From the NCBI GenBank assembly GCA_963849115.1, contig CAWKGK010000009.1, positions 1-64,000 of the forward strand: a DNA stretch of 64,000 nucleotides, read 5' to 3'. The translations under genes and the position numbers were made by a program. This DNA is from JACDAL01 sp963849115 (GTDB taxonomy: Bacteria > Actinomycetota > CADDZG01 > WHSQ01). Positions 1 to 8,366 of this stretch are shown in pieces. Under the pieces are notes generated by a model. It was not told the origin of the DNA. It was given only the letters and a program-made list of their open reading frames with translations, and did not search any database. The stretch's first letter is position 1. Every line of letters begins with the position of its first letter.

Positions 1-1
1 C

Positions 2-821
2 AAGACGCTGGTCACAGCTCAGGTGATGCAGATGGTCGAGAGGGGTGAGCTGGACCTCGACGATCCGGCCGCCGATCACCTTCCCCCCAACCTCGACTTC
101 GACACGAACGGAGCGACGATCCGACATTTGCTCAACATGCAAAGCGGGATCCCCGACGTTTACGACGCCATGGGATATGAAGCTGAATTCAGAGCCCACC
201 CACGCCGGATCTGGACGACGGCCGAGATGCTGGAACTCATCCCCGACGACCGTGGTCCGACCGGTGTCTTCGCCTACTCGAACACCGGCACCCTTCTCCT
301 CGAGCCTGTGATCGAGCACGTGACCGGACGACGGGTAGTCGACGTCATCCGCGACGGCGGCGTCCTCGACGTCGAGGGGACCGACCGGCTGATCTACCAA
401 CCGGACGAGAGGCCCACCGAACCCATGGCCCTGCCCGATAGTGGGACCATCGCTCAGCACCGGAAGAACGGCGGGTACCTTCCCTCAAGAGCCGTTGTTA
501 CAGCGGGCCCCACAACGGGATCCCAGGCCGCCGACGCGCCTTCATTCCGCGGTGGTGGCGAGCGTTCTGCGCCGGCGAGATCGTCTCGCAAGCTCCCTGA
601 CCGAGATGGCGATCTTCGACGGCGGCTACGGGCTCGGGCTGTACAGCCCGTACGCAGGGGTTGTGGGCAATTCCGGCGGATCCGGCCCATACACGGCCTG
701 GGCCGGATGTCTTCCCGATCACGGCACTGTCATCGTTGTCCTTCACAATCATGAGATCGATGACATGGGCGGGATGGCCGGCCCCCTAGTGGACGCAGTG
801 ATTTCGGCGGGTTCAGATTAA
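2..821 (+). pseudogene. Serine hydrolase of the class C beta-lactamase/DD-peptidase family, frame-disrupted and 5'-truncated
   Basis: The first codons read KTLVTAQVMQMVERGELDLDD, so the catalytic SxxK lysine appears to be residue 1 and the N-terminus lies left of the window. A YSN motif (YxN) follows near base 275, and a C-terminal GNSGGSGPY segment resembles the HxG/KTG loop of the family. To read the protein through, one must leave the first frame near base 550, read WWRAFCAGEIVSQA in a second frame, and move to the third frame (SLTEMAIFDGGYGLGLY) near base 597. Two frame changes within 50 bases make this a pseudogene or a badly sequenced gene. Family assignment is fairly sure; the substrate is unknown. 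Confidence 0.7.
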
Positions 822-1019
822 AGATCGCCCGCCACGGTGACCGAGTAGGGCCTCACCAACCGCGCCACAGCGGGACTCCATGCCATCGGCGAGTCTCTCG
901 ATCTCGGCAACGCTGAGGAAACGCTGATCCACTCGCTTAACGGATGGAAGTGTGATGTGATGACAAGGTGAGACCTTGATGTGGTTATCGAGTTGAGCCT
1001 CGCGCATGATGATGCGCAT
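818..1019 (-). pseudogene. Tyrosine recombinase/integrase remnant
   Basis: The minus-strand reading contains HITLPSVKRVDQRFLSVAEI and then ERLADGM. This matches the linker and first catalytic-domain helix of actinobacterial phage integrases (typically LPKV.RV.QRFLT..E...LADA). The frame breaks just after this helix and no Arg-His-Arg-Tyr catalytic residues can be found. It is therefore a fragment of about 65 residues. It sits among other mobile remnants and 6.7 kb from a tRNA gene with an att-like repeat. It could also be a chance resemblance, but the run of matching positions argues against that. Confidence 0.5.
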
Positions 1020-1173
1020 GAGTCCCGTCCTCCCCTCGGGACTAACGCCTCATCACCTGCGACACACCTGCGCCCACCTTTGTGTCCGCATACGTCCTCC
1101 CCTCCCCCTAGCTGTGGAATCGACTCATGTGGCACTATTGCACTGAGAACCGCGACGGAGCCTGAGGGGCGCG

Positions 1174-2036
1174 ATGGGGCCGATCGTTCGGGAAGCCGTA
1201 ATGGAACGCTTGGAGCAGATGGAGGCTCTAGACCCTATTTCGCGGCGCTTACAGAACATTGCACGCAAGGTGATTCCGCAAGACTCTCAACTCAAGGATG
1301 CCCTGAGCGGTACATGGCTTGGCCATCCAGTGCATCCACCACTCACCGATGTCGTCATCGGAGCTTGGGTGAGTGCCGGATACCTCGATCTGTTTGGAGG
1401 TGAGAACTCGGAGGACGCGGCCGACCGCCTCGTCGCGCTGGGTGTGGTGGCGGGGGTCCCTCCGCGATGGCCGGGCTCTCGGATTGGGCGGAACTATTCA
1501 ACGGCCTTCGCCGCCTTGGTTCGCTACACGCGATCGCTAACACCACCGCTCTTGGATTGCAGGGTATGTCGTGGCTTGCTCGCAATAGAGGTCGACGAGG
1601 GCTCGGCGTCGGACTTTCAATGGTGGGAGTCGGGGTCGCAACCGGCTCGGCGTGGCTCGGAGGACATCTCTCATTCAGAAAGGGAGTGGGTGTCGACCAG
1701 ACCGTGTTCGAGTCGTTGCCAACAGAATGGACGGCCGTCATCGACGAGAGCCGGCTCGAGAACGGAAAGCTGGCCCAGGCCTCGTTGGATGGAGTATCAA
1801 TCGCGATCGTAAGGACGGGTGGGCGAGTACATGCGATGCTCGATCGCTGCTCGCACAGAGGCTGTTCCCTTCACGAGGGAAAGTTCGAAGGAAACACGAT
1901 CACGTGCCCCTGCCATGGAAGCTCGTTCAGATTGGACGGCACGATCGTCAAGGGACCTGCAACTTCTCCGCAGCCGTCGTTAGATGTCCGCATAACGAGC
2001 GGTTGCGTTGAGATACGCGGTCCGGTCCTTAAGTAG
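1174..2036 (+). pseudogene. DUF2231-Rieske [2Fe-2S] membrane protein, frameshifted
   Basis: The N-terminal part (LSGTWLGHPVHPPLTDVVIG) is a DUF2231 domain with membrane helices. The C-terminal part is a Rieske domain with a complete ligand set, CSHRGC near base 1850 and CPCHGSSF near base 1905. The two halves are in different frames and join at the run of five G at 1452-1456, which reads as GVVAG-VPSAMAG if one base is added. A homopolymer miscall or a recent frameshift are both possible because the rest is well preserved. A GAGGGG sequence lies 5 bases before the ATG at 1174; the ATG at 1201 is an alternative start. Such proteins are thought to pass electrons at the membrane; the partner is unknown. 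Confidence 0.75.
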
Positions 2037-2321
2037 GGGGAAGAACGGATCGACCCGGCTGACCTCAAATGGTAGCTGTGGTCATTCGGTCCGTGCGCGC
2101 CCTACGCGATCTCAGGGCAGCGAGAGGTGCGGGCGTTCATGCTGCGACGAGTACACCGCGCGCCGCGTTCTTGGTCGACGCAAGCTGCATTGCGTGCTGA
2201 GTGCCACTCTTCTTGCGATCGTTGGCTGCCCTAGAGCTGTGCCGTGGTCATGCTTCAACCTTTGAGCGATTGAGTACCATCGCTCCATCCCTGGCGACGG
2301 AGACGTATCCCGGCGCCTAGA

Positions 2322-2990
2322 CTACAGCGCGAGGTCGTAAATTCGCACCGCCTTGTCGCCCATGATCAGTTCCTTCTCGCGGGCGGATATCCCTTCGAGG
2401 CGATCGACCAGCTCAGCTGTGCGGTCAAGGTCGTACCAGGGAAAGTCGGAACCCATGATCACGCGGTCCGGCCCAATAATCTTAATCAACGCGCTTAGCT
2501 CATCCCACGAGGGAGCTTGAGGTGCACCGACCCACTCGATGATCTCGCAGAGGTCGAAGAAAGCTTGAGGGAACTCCTCGGCCAGAGCCGCGCTCTCCTT
2601 CCACCGGCCGCCTCCCAAGTGCGCGACCTGCATCTTGATCTTGGGGAAGCGGCGGAACACAGGGGCAAGGGCAGAAGGTGCTGCGAACTGCGCGGCACCT
2701 CTCGTCGAGCCTGCATGGGTGAGGACGATCAACCCCAACCGTTCGCACGCCTCCCATACCGGCATCATCGCCGGCGTGTCGGGCCAGAAACGCTGGATTG
2801 TCGGGTGGATCTTGATACCTTTGATCCCGTCCTCCGCCGTCAATTGCTCGATCATCTCGACGTTCTTCTCGGGCGGTACGACCGTCGGGTCGATCGCGGC
2901 CAGAACGGACCAGCGGCTATCGCTGGCAACGAAATCACAGCCCCATCGGTTGCGCTCATACATCAGGTCGGGGAGCGAGGCGGAGTCCAA
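2322..2990 (-). pseudogene. Amidohydrolase (Amidohydro_2 family), 5' end lost to an IS element
   Basis: This is the C-terminal two thirds of a metal-dependent amidohydrolase. Metal-ligand motifs are visible in order: GIKIHPTIQRF, VLTHAGS, VAHLGGGRW and the terminal IMGSDFPW aspartate. Homologous-looking sequence begins at LPDLMYERNRWGCDF. Upstream, the same DNA read on the other strand is the tail of an IS3-type transposase, so the N-terminal strand with its HxH motif is missing. The reading frame happens to continue into the insertion as meaningless sequence. The product would lack part of the metal centre and is probably inactive. Substrate cannot be told. Confidence 0.75.
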
Positions 2991-3265
2991 AGCCTGGGAA
3001 GCCCTGGAGATTCCTACGACAACGCACTTGCGGAATCGGTGATGGCCTCTACAAGACCGAAAGCAAGGATCGTGGCGTGGGCTCGACGACATCGAGTTCG
3101 GGACGCTCGAGTGGGTCGATTGGTGGAGCAACCGCCGGTTGCTTGCGCCGATCGGGATCGATCTCACAAGCCGAAGCAGAGGCCGCGTATTACAGTCAGG
3201 GAGTGCCGGTCACCCGGGCCGGGACTCAAGGAACCGAGTCTCTAAAAGAAACCTGGGGCGGTTCA
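2985..3265 (+). mobile_element. IS3-family transposase 3' remnant with right terminal inverted repeat
   Basis: Plus-strand sequence reads SLGSPGDSYDNALAESV, then in other frames DDIEFGTLEWVDWWSNRRLL and AEAEAAYYSQGVPV. Together these are the well-known C-terminus of IS3-type OrfB, including the DDE-region glutamate context (DNALAE). At least two frame changes separate the pieces. The sequence ends at 3265 in TGAACCGCCCCAGGTTTC (read on the minus strand), which looks like the right terminal inverted repeat of this IS group. The left part of the element is absent. The insertion cut the amidohydrolase and stopped 33 bases before the HAD gene. Confidence 0.8.
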
Positions 3266-3297
3266 GGAGGCAAAATCACCAGAGCGAAAGGAGAGAT

Positions 3298-3951
3298 ATG
3301 ACCATCAAAACCGTGATCCTCGACATAGACGGCACTCTGGTGGACACCAATTTCCATCACGCGCTGGCGTGGTTCAGGGCCTTTCGACACCACAGTCTGA
3401 CTTTGCCTCTGTGGCGCATCCATCGCCACATCGGCATGGGCGGCGATCACTTCGTCGAAGCGCTGGCAGGAGCTGCCGCCGAGAAGGAGCTAGGAGACGA
3501 CATCCGCTCGACGGAGGAAAGCTGTTACATGGACCTTATTGACGAGGTCCAGCCCATGGATGGGGCGCGTGAGCTCATTCTCAAGTTCCAGGCCCGCGGC
3601 CACGAGGTCGTTCTGGCTAGTTCCGCCAAGGCCCACGAGCTCGATCACTATCTCGACCTCCTCGATGTGCGAGAGGTCGTCGACGCTTGGACGAGCTCGG
3701 CGGATGTCGAGGCGACCAAGCCCGAGCCCGACCTCGTGAAGGTTGCGTTGGCCAAAGGAGGGGGTCGAGACGCGGTTATGGTGGGAGACTCCACCTGGGA
3801 CTGTGAAGCGGCCAAGAGGGCGGACGTGGAAACGATCGCAGTGCTGACGGGTGGCTACTCCAAGCAGGAGCTTGAGAACGCCGGGGCGATCCTCGTTGTC
3901 GAATCGGTCGCAGAGCTTGCGGAGCGATTGCCTGAGACTTCCCTCGCCTAG
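3298..3951 (+). CDS. HAD-superfamily phosphatase (phosphoglycolate-phosphatase-like)
   Basis: A 217-residue soluble protein with all HAD motifs: motif I DIDGTLVD at the N-terminus with the nucleophile aspartate, motif II threonine/serine in VLASSAK, motif III lysine in ATKPEPD, and motif IV VGDSTWDCEAA. A helical cap lies between motif I and II (about residues 18-85), as in the beta-phosphoglucomutase/phosphoglycolate phosphatase subfamily. The start ATG follows AAAGGAG by five bases. It is intact although it lies in a stretch of broken genes, and the IS3 remnant ends just upstream, so its promoter may come from the insertion. The physiological substrate is not evident. Confidence 0.9.
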   Translation: MTIKTVILDIDGTLVDTNFHHALAWFRAFRHHSLTLPLWRIHRHIGMGGDHFVEALAGAAAEKELGDDIRSTEESCYMDLIDEVQPMDGARELILKFQARGHEVVLASSAKAHELDHYLDLLDVREVVDAWTSSADVEATKPEPDLVKVALAKGGGRDAVMVGDSTWDCEAAKRADVETIAVLTGGYSKQELENAGAILVVESVAELAERLPETSLA

Positions 3952-4058
3952 CTTCGACGCTGTTGGATTTCACTCGCGGTCAGCAGCATAAGTTGTTCCT
4001 CGGTGTTGGAGTAGAGGAGGTGCGCCATGCCTGCTCTCATGCTCATGACAACGTCGCT

Positions 4059-4673
4059 CTAGGAAGTCCCGATCGAGTCTGACGCCAGGGAGTGACAGGT
4101 AGGACGAAGACGGCCCACGGGCCACGCTCGACTGGCATGCTCTTTTGTGGCCAATGCGATCGTAAGCTCGTGCACCGCGCCACTCGCACTAGCCAGCGCG
4201 ACAGCATCTGCCCGAGCACCATGAGGACACGCCCACTCCCCGCCCTGCAGCAGTCGTGGGGAAGGGCGGGGCCTGTAACACAGTTGTGTGGGCCTTCCTC
4301 GGCTGAGAAACGGTGCCCCACACACCTGGGCAGACCGTAGCGATGTAGATGCTGTGTGTGAATTCCAGCGCTTCGTCAGGTTCGCTGCCCCCACTTCCGT
4401 GAAGCGTGCCGTGAAGTTGATGTTGATGGTCTTGTGAAAGAGTCCGCGAGGTGTGAAGCGGTCGTTCTCGCTGAATTCCTGTCGAAGGCTGAGCGATCCA
4501 GACGAGGTTGTGCCCGGGGTCAGATCGATGGACATATCGTGAGGTCGACCCTCAATCACAACCGGCTCAATACTTTGAGCTAAGGAACTTAGAACCAGCA
4601 ACTTCTTCGCGTACGGCTCCATCTTCATGCTGGACAATACGATGGCTGCTGGAGGAAGCAAGGCGACGGCCAC
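4059..4673 (-). CDS. Unidentified protein with hydrophobic N-terminus (doubtful)
   Basis: A 204-codon frame starting with GTG, nine bases after GAGG. It begins with a hydrophobic stretch (MAVALLPPAAIVLSS) that could be a signal or membrane segment. The middle part around SSGSLSLRQEFSENDRF and TININFTARF is of balanced composition and protein-like. The last third is antisense to the possible zinc ribbon and looks non-coding. No family is recognised. It may be a truncated gene or not a gene. Confidence 0.2.
   Translation of the reverse strand: MAVALLPPAAIVLSSMKMEPYAKKLLVLSSLAQSIEPVVIEGRPHDMSIDLTPGTTSSGSLSLRQEFSENDRFTPRGLFHKTININFTARFTEVGAANLTKRWNSHTASTSLRSAQVCGAPFLSRGRPTQLCYRPRPSPRLLQGGEWACPHGARADAVALASASGAVHELTIALATKEHASRAWPVGRLRPTCHSLASDSIGTS
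4092..4340 (+). pseudogene. Possible zinc-ribbon fragment of a serine recombinase
   Basis: The frame contains STGMLFCGQCDRKLVHRA followed by ICPS. This pattern (hydrophobic-CGxC-x-RKLV then CP/S) resembles the zinc beta-ribbon of large serine recombinases. The catalytic domain and second half of the ribbon are not visible, so at most it is a fragment. It would fit the other mobile remnants nearby. Chance similarity is possible; confidence is low. Confidence 0.25.
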
Positions 4674-4942
4674 TGCTTGACCTCGTAGCCTTCAGCAAGG
4701 TGTGGTGACTTGTCGATGTTAGCGGGCGCGGCAAGGGGAGTGAAAAAGCTGACGCGTGGCGCTGTCGGGAAATTTGAGTCCATTGCTCCCCTTCTGATGG
4801 TCCATTACAATTGAACCACTAATAAGTCCGTACACGGCTTTGGTGAGCCGGCCTTGGATTCGAGCTAATCCTGACCACGAGACAGTGTCTCGAAGGGCAG
4901 ATTTCACGGTAAGTAGTGAACCCCGTGACAGAGGAGGGACGA

Positions 4943-5628
4943 ATGGACAGACGCACGGCCGCGGCCAAGATGCTCCTCAGGGACATGACAGAGGTTACTC
5001 AAGGTGCTTCGATGGGCCCGAAGAACGATGCGGCGATCTCCGTATTCGAGCCGCGCTGCCGGGTGTACTCGGCTGGCAGTGCCGTGAAAAACCTGCCCAA
5101 TGGCGAGGCCGTTCGGCGCCTAGTCGACTCGATGCTTCTTCTTCCCGCGAGCTACCGAGAAACCCTCAAAGCCATTGAACCTCTGATGCAAGACTGGCCG
5201 GAGCACCAGCGAGTCAGCTACGACTCAATCCGGGCCCATCAAAGCAAACACGTCGGATTCGAGAAGTGGGCTACTCGGGAGATCGCGGAGCGGCGCGCGC
5301 AGGAGAAAGGCTTGGACGTGTCGGAAGGGGGCACGCGACTCTTGACCGTCGCGGCTGTTACGAGCTCGTCGCCGATCGGGGTTGGAAGCTGCTGGCCGAG
5401 GGAGAACTGTCCCCGTCGGTTCGGGAGACGATGGATGCGGCCAAGGTCGTGGGCGAGTTCGACGCCGAGGCTGACAGCAAAGAGTCGGTCGAAGAGATCA
5501 AGTCCCAGCTCCGCAATGTGCTCACAGCCATTCGCAAGCATGTCCCGATCCAGTACTGGGATGCGATCGAATGGGGCGTCTGGGCTAAAGGGTCTCCAAC
5601 AGCATGGAATGTCGAAGGAGCAGCATGA
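4943..5628 (+). pseudogene. Unidentified DNA-binding-like protein, frameshifted
   Basis: The ATG follows AGGAGG. The first part (about 135 residues) includes SMLLLPASYRETLKAIEPLM and a YDSIRAHQSKH segment. A second frame from about 5352 continues with YELVADRGWKLLAEGELSP, SVRETMDAAKVVGEF and QYWDAIEWGVWAKG before a TGA. The two parts join smoothly near 5352 (VAA/CYELV), so one frameshift has split a protein of about 228 residues. The layout recalls small helix-rich proteins coded near terminase or regulatory genes, but no family can be named with confidence. A 30-codon frame overlaps its end. Confidence 0.5.
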
Positions 5629-5701
5629 CGCCGACCAGGAGCTCGAGGAGGAGATCGCGGCTGCGAATGAGTCTAACTACAACGGTCGCGGTGGAATATA
5701 A
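5609..5701 (+). CDS. Tiny acidic ORF overlapping the end of the previous gene
   Basis: Starts with ATG TCG AAG GAG and codes for 30 residues, MSKEQHDADQELEEEIAAAN and ten more, ending in TAA. It overlaps the last 20 bases of the frameshifted gene. It could be a translationally coupled small protein or the true C-terminus of that gene displaced by another frameshift. Its acidic, helical character is consistent with either. Confidence 0.25.
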   Translation: MSKEQHDADQELEEEIAAANESNYNGRGGI

Positions 5702-6195
5702 GGAGGGAGCGGCCGCCTGCGGGGGAAATCAGGATAGTGGATCCCGGAGGTCTCGGGTCTTGACGGGGGGGTCAGTTAGTCGCGGTGCCACCGAGAGTCA
5801 GTCGACAGGTCAGCGACGTGGTGCCCGAAGGGCAAGCACCTTTGTCAACGCGACCGACCTGCTGCTTCGAGAGGATCAGCATGCAATCACGCGTGGAGAC
5901 GTGAGGGGTAACGGGGCGCGCGGCGCCCGCGAGTCAGTGCGACCAGGACGATGGCCAGTCCTTGCAACCCTTCGAATCGGGAGTGACGTCTTGGATCTGG
6001 TCGAGATGGGTGCAGGTGATCATCGAGCCTCCTTGCGGGCACGTGTGCTCTGCGAAAGTTGACCTTCCCGACTATCTGGACCCAGAGAAGATTGGTGTCT
6101 TTCGTGTTGTCCAGGACGAGAGGGGGAGGTCAGGGTAAGTGAGAATCGGTAGCCGGTCCCCGATATGGGTGACTCGCACACCTTCCATCGTGGGA
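5702..6195. other. Gene-free stretch
   Basis: About 490 bases in which neither strand shows a recognisable protein, RNA or repeat. Open frames here have low-complexity arginine/glycine/serine composition typical of non-coding high-GC DNA. No terminator-like hairpin with a T-run was seen. Confidence 0.5.
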
Positions 6196-7030
6196 TCAGG
6201 CGTCCGATGACTTAGGCTCTCGAGCGTGTTCCACCGCCCAATCCAGGGCATAGTCGGCGACATCTTCCCAGCCCTCCTCGCCGACCGTGAAGTGAGACCG
6301 CTGCGGGAACTCCTTGTAGTCCGTGATCGCTTTCGACCTCCGGTAGTGGTGCATATTGGATTCGTTGACCGAAGCCGGCATTATGTTGTCTTCCCCGCCC
6401 GAGATAAACAGTAGCGGTGCTCTGTCATCGTTCTTAAAGTCAACGTAAGTGTCCTGGTGGCCGGGAGTGAAGTTCGCCAGTACAGGGTCCCACACCCAAC
6501 TGCCCGGTGCAGGGATGTGATAGCGCTCGTAAACCTTGGCGGATTCTTCCTCACTGAGGTTGTTGGTGAACGCATAGTGGAACTGCTTCGGAGTGAAGCC
6601 CACTGCCTTGTGGCGGTTCGCAGGATTCTTCAGAATCGGGAAGGTCGCACGCACCTGTGACGGGGGTGAGACCCTGATTCCTTCAGTGGGAGCCGAGTCG
6701 ATCGCGACGCCGGCAGCACCGTAGCCGTGGATCGAGCAGGATCTGAGTGAGTAATCCTCCGAAGGAATGCCCCATGATAATCGGTGGACGGTCGAGCTTC
6801 TCGATCTCGCTTTCGAAATGCTCGATAGTGGCGGGGACCGTCACTTTCTCGATCGGAGTCGGATCCTTTCGCAACGCCTCAACTCCAACCTCGAAACCGG
6901 GATATGCAAGAGCAAGGACGCGGTTACCGCGGCTTTCGTAACGGGTGACCCAGAGCTCCCAACTTAGGGGGGTCATCCACAGGCCATGGATGAGAACGAT
7001 CGTGTCCGGCTTTACCTGTTGGTCGGTCAT
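6196..7030 (-). pseudogene. Alpha/beta hydrolase, frameshifted
   Basis: The N-terminal part starts after AAAGGAG and reads TDQQVKPDTIVLIHGLWM, with the oxyanion HG motif and the nucleophile elbow GHSFGG. The C-terminal part carries the acid residue region ISGGEDNIMPA and the catalytic histidine in RSHFTVGEEGW. Between them, near base 6727, the frame must shift by one: the alternative frame reads GYGAAGVAIDSAPTEGIRV and continues directly into RATFPILKNPANRHK. All catalytic motifs are intact, so a single-base error in the sequence or a recent frameshift are both possible. Substrate unknown; similar proteins are annotated as general esterases or lipases. Confidence 0.75.
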
Positions 7031-7178
7031 GATGTTTGCTCTCCTTTCGGTTCCTACCTGGTTGACTCTTAGTTCTGTTCCGCGGCTGATCGCTTCAGCC
7101 CACTTTGGCCAACTCCCTTACCTCGTCCTTCAACGGTAACGTCGACCCCGACATGTCCTCGGTGCCCAACGCGACCGG

Positions 7179-7533
7179 TCAGTCAACCGCTGCAGCAGCC
7201 GGCTCCGTTCGCTCGCTGCCGCCCTGGCCGCCGTGATAGTTGTAGACCAGCATGCCTCCCTCTACACGAGTGGGAAGCATGATCAGTCTGGTATCGGGCC
7301 TGACAGGTCCTGACAGCGCATGGCCCGTAGGGGAGTCGTAATGGGCACCGTGCCATTGAAACTCGAAACGGTCTCCCTCCAGAACGAGCGGACCCCCATC
7401 GTGCATACATACGTTGATGTAGGCCCGTGGTTTCCCGTTCAACACCCGTGACCAGGGCCTCCCTCCCTAACAACTCCGCCGCGGCGGTCCCGCTTTCAGG
7501 GATGTCGCTCACCGAGATCAATTCATGTCGCAT
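7179..7533 (-). pseudogene. Rieske [2Fe-2S] ferredoxin, frameshifted and missing a cluster ligand
   Basis: The ATG at 7533 follows AGGAGG. The start MRHELISVSDIPESGTAAAE and the domain proper (KPRAYINVCMHDGGPLVLEG) lie in different frames joined near base 7445. The first ligand pair C-x-H (CMH) is present. The second pair should be C-x-x-H, but the sequence reads FEFQWHGAHY, with TTT (Phe) where TGT (Cys) is expected. Two independent lesions argue for a true pseudogene. It is the neighbour of the broken alpha/beta hydrolase and on the same strand, so the two may once have been an operon. Confidence 0.75.
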
Positions 7534-7666
7534 CGGCTCTCCTCCTTTCTTCTCGTCGCGTCGCACAGCAGTTCCCTCGAGATGCCGCGCTAGACGTAGA
7601 ATTGGGAGCCGTCATGTATGAATACGCTGGTCAGAGGGATTGTCTGCCGGGTTTTCTGCATGCCCC

Positions 7667-7739
7667 GCCCTCGTAGCTCAGGGGATAGAGCACAGGTTTC
7701 CTAAACCTGGTGTCGCAGGTTCGAATCCTGCCGGGGGCA
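7667..7739 (+). tRNA. tRNA-Arg (anticodon CCT)
   Basis: A 73-base cloverleaf. The acceptor stem GCCCTCG pairs with CGGGGGC (one G-U pair), the D arm starts TAGCTCAG, the anticodon stem CAGGT/ACCTG encloses the loop TTCCTAA with anticodon CCT, and the T arm is GCAGG-TTCGAAT-CCTGC. The discriminator base is A. No CCA is encoded. The 3' flank is repeated 40 bases downstream, as at an integration site. Confidence 0.95.
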
Positions 7740-7785
7740 CATACAGATGTCGTGCTCCGGGTGGTGCTTGACAGGGGCACATACA
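7734..7785 (+). repeat. 12-bp direct repeat at the tRNA-Arg 3' end (att-like)
   Basis: GGGGCACATACA occurs at 7734-7745, covering the last bases of the tRNA and its flank, and again at 7774-7785. A 28-base spacer separates the copies. Duplicated tRNA 3' ends are the usual footprint of tyrosine-recombinase integration. The copy is short and the spacer too small for a present element, so this would be a scar after excision or decay. Confidence 0.5.
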
Positions 7786-8062
7786 AAATCCCAGGTCATT
7801 AGGACTTCCGAAACTTCGCGGGGACGACCTCGGGCAGGGTCAATCCCACAGAACCCACACCCGAGCCGGAGGGATGTGAAAGTCCGGTAGCTCCGTCTCA
7901 CTCTGGCTCCGGCCCCCGTGTCCCACCGTTTTACATGGCTCCTTGGCGACAGTGGCTTCGCCCCCCTGGGCCCCACCAAATCCACCACCTTGAGGCGCGC
8001 TGAGTCATCACTTGAGCTCAACAGAGCAAAGGAGGATCTCGTTATGCTGGTGGGGCTATTCG
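7740..8062. other. Gene-free stretch downstream of tRNA-Arg
   Basis: About 320 bases with no convincing gene on either strand. It contains the second copy of the att-like repeat and ends in the left edge of the IS481-type remnant. A minus-strand frame crosses the whole stretch and the tRNA, but its last codons are antisense to the tRNA, so it is not accepted as a gene. Confidence 0.5.
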
Positions 8063-8225
8063 ATGGTTGAGCAGCGCAGAGGTGGTCCGGGAGGTGCTCG
8101 ACAACGGCGCCAGCATCACCGACGTGGCAACACGCTACGGCGTCGACCGCAGAGCCCTGCACCGCTGGCTCCTGCGCTACGCCAAACACGGCCTCGCCAG
8201 TGTGGCAGACCGCAGCTCCTCAAGG
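8063..8225 (+). mobile_element. IS481-family transposase N-terminal remnant
   Basis: ATG GTT GAG CAG CGC (MVEQR) opens the gene; one frame change later it continues as VVREVLDNGASITDVATRYG and VDRRALHRWLLRYAKHGLAS and then VADRSS. This is the N-terminal helix-turn-helix of IS481-type transposases, which recognises the element's ends. The DDE catalytic domain is missing: homology stops near 8225. The GGTGGGGCTATTCG just upstream may be the left end of the element. Inactive. Confidence 0.75.
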
Positions 8226-8366
8226 GGTGGGAGTTCCGTCGCAGAACAGCACTGCAAACCTTGGTCCCGAGTTTGGATGTAATCGCACGGTGTTCTTGCG
8301 GAATACGACCGAGAAACTCGATGAGTGAGGGCTTAAGTTGCGCTTCTCGGGCCCAGGACGCTTCTC

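Larger units (their letters stand above)
3952..4942. other. Gene-poor stretch with only weak coding signals
   Basis: Nearly 1 kb without a convincing gene. The only hints are a possible zinc-ribbon fragment on the plus strand near 4130 and an unidentified minus-strand reading frame at 4059-4673, listed separately at low confidence. GC content dips around 4560-4830, unlike the neighbours. Together with the broken genes on both sides this suggests foreign, decaying DNA. Confidence 0.4.

Noticed and set aside
2008..2265. 85-codon plus-strand frame after the Rieske pseudogene
   Set aside because: No ribosome site, arginine/serine/cysteine-rich composition and no similarity to a known protein.
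7701..8189. A 162-codon minus-strand frame running over tRNA-Arg
   Set aside because: Its end is antisense to the tRNA (reading CPRQDSNLRH, a known artefact of tRNA loci), and it covers the IS481 remnant.
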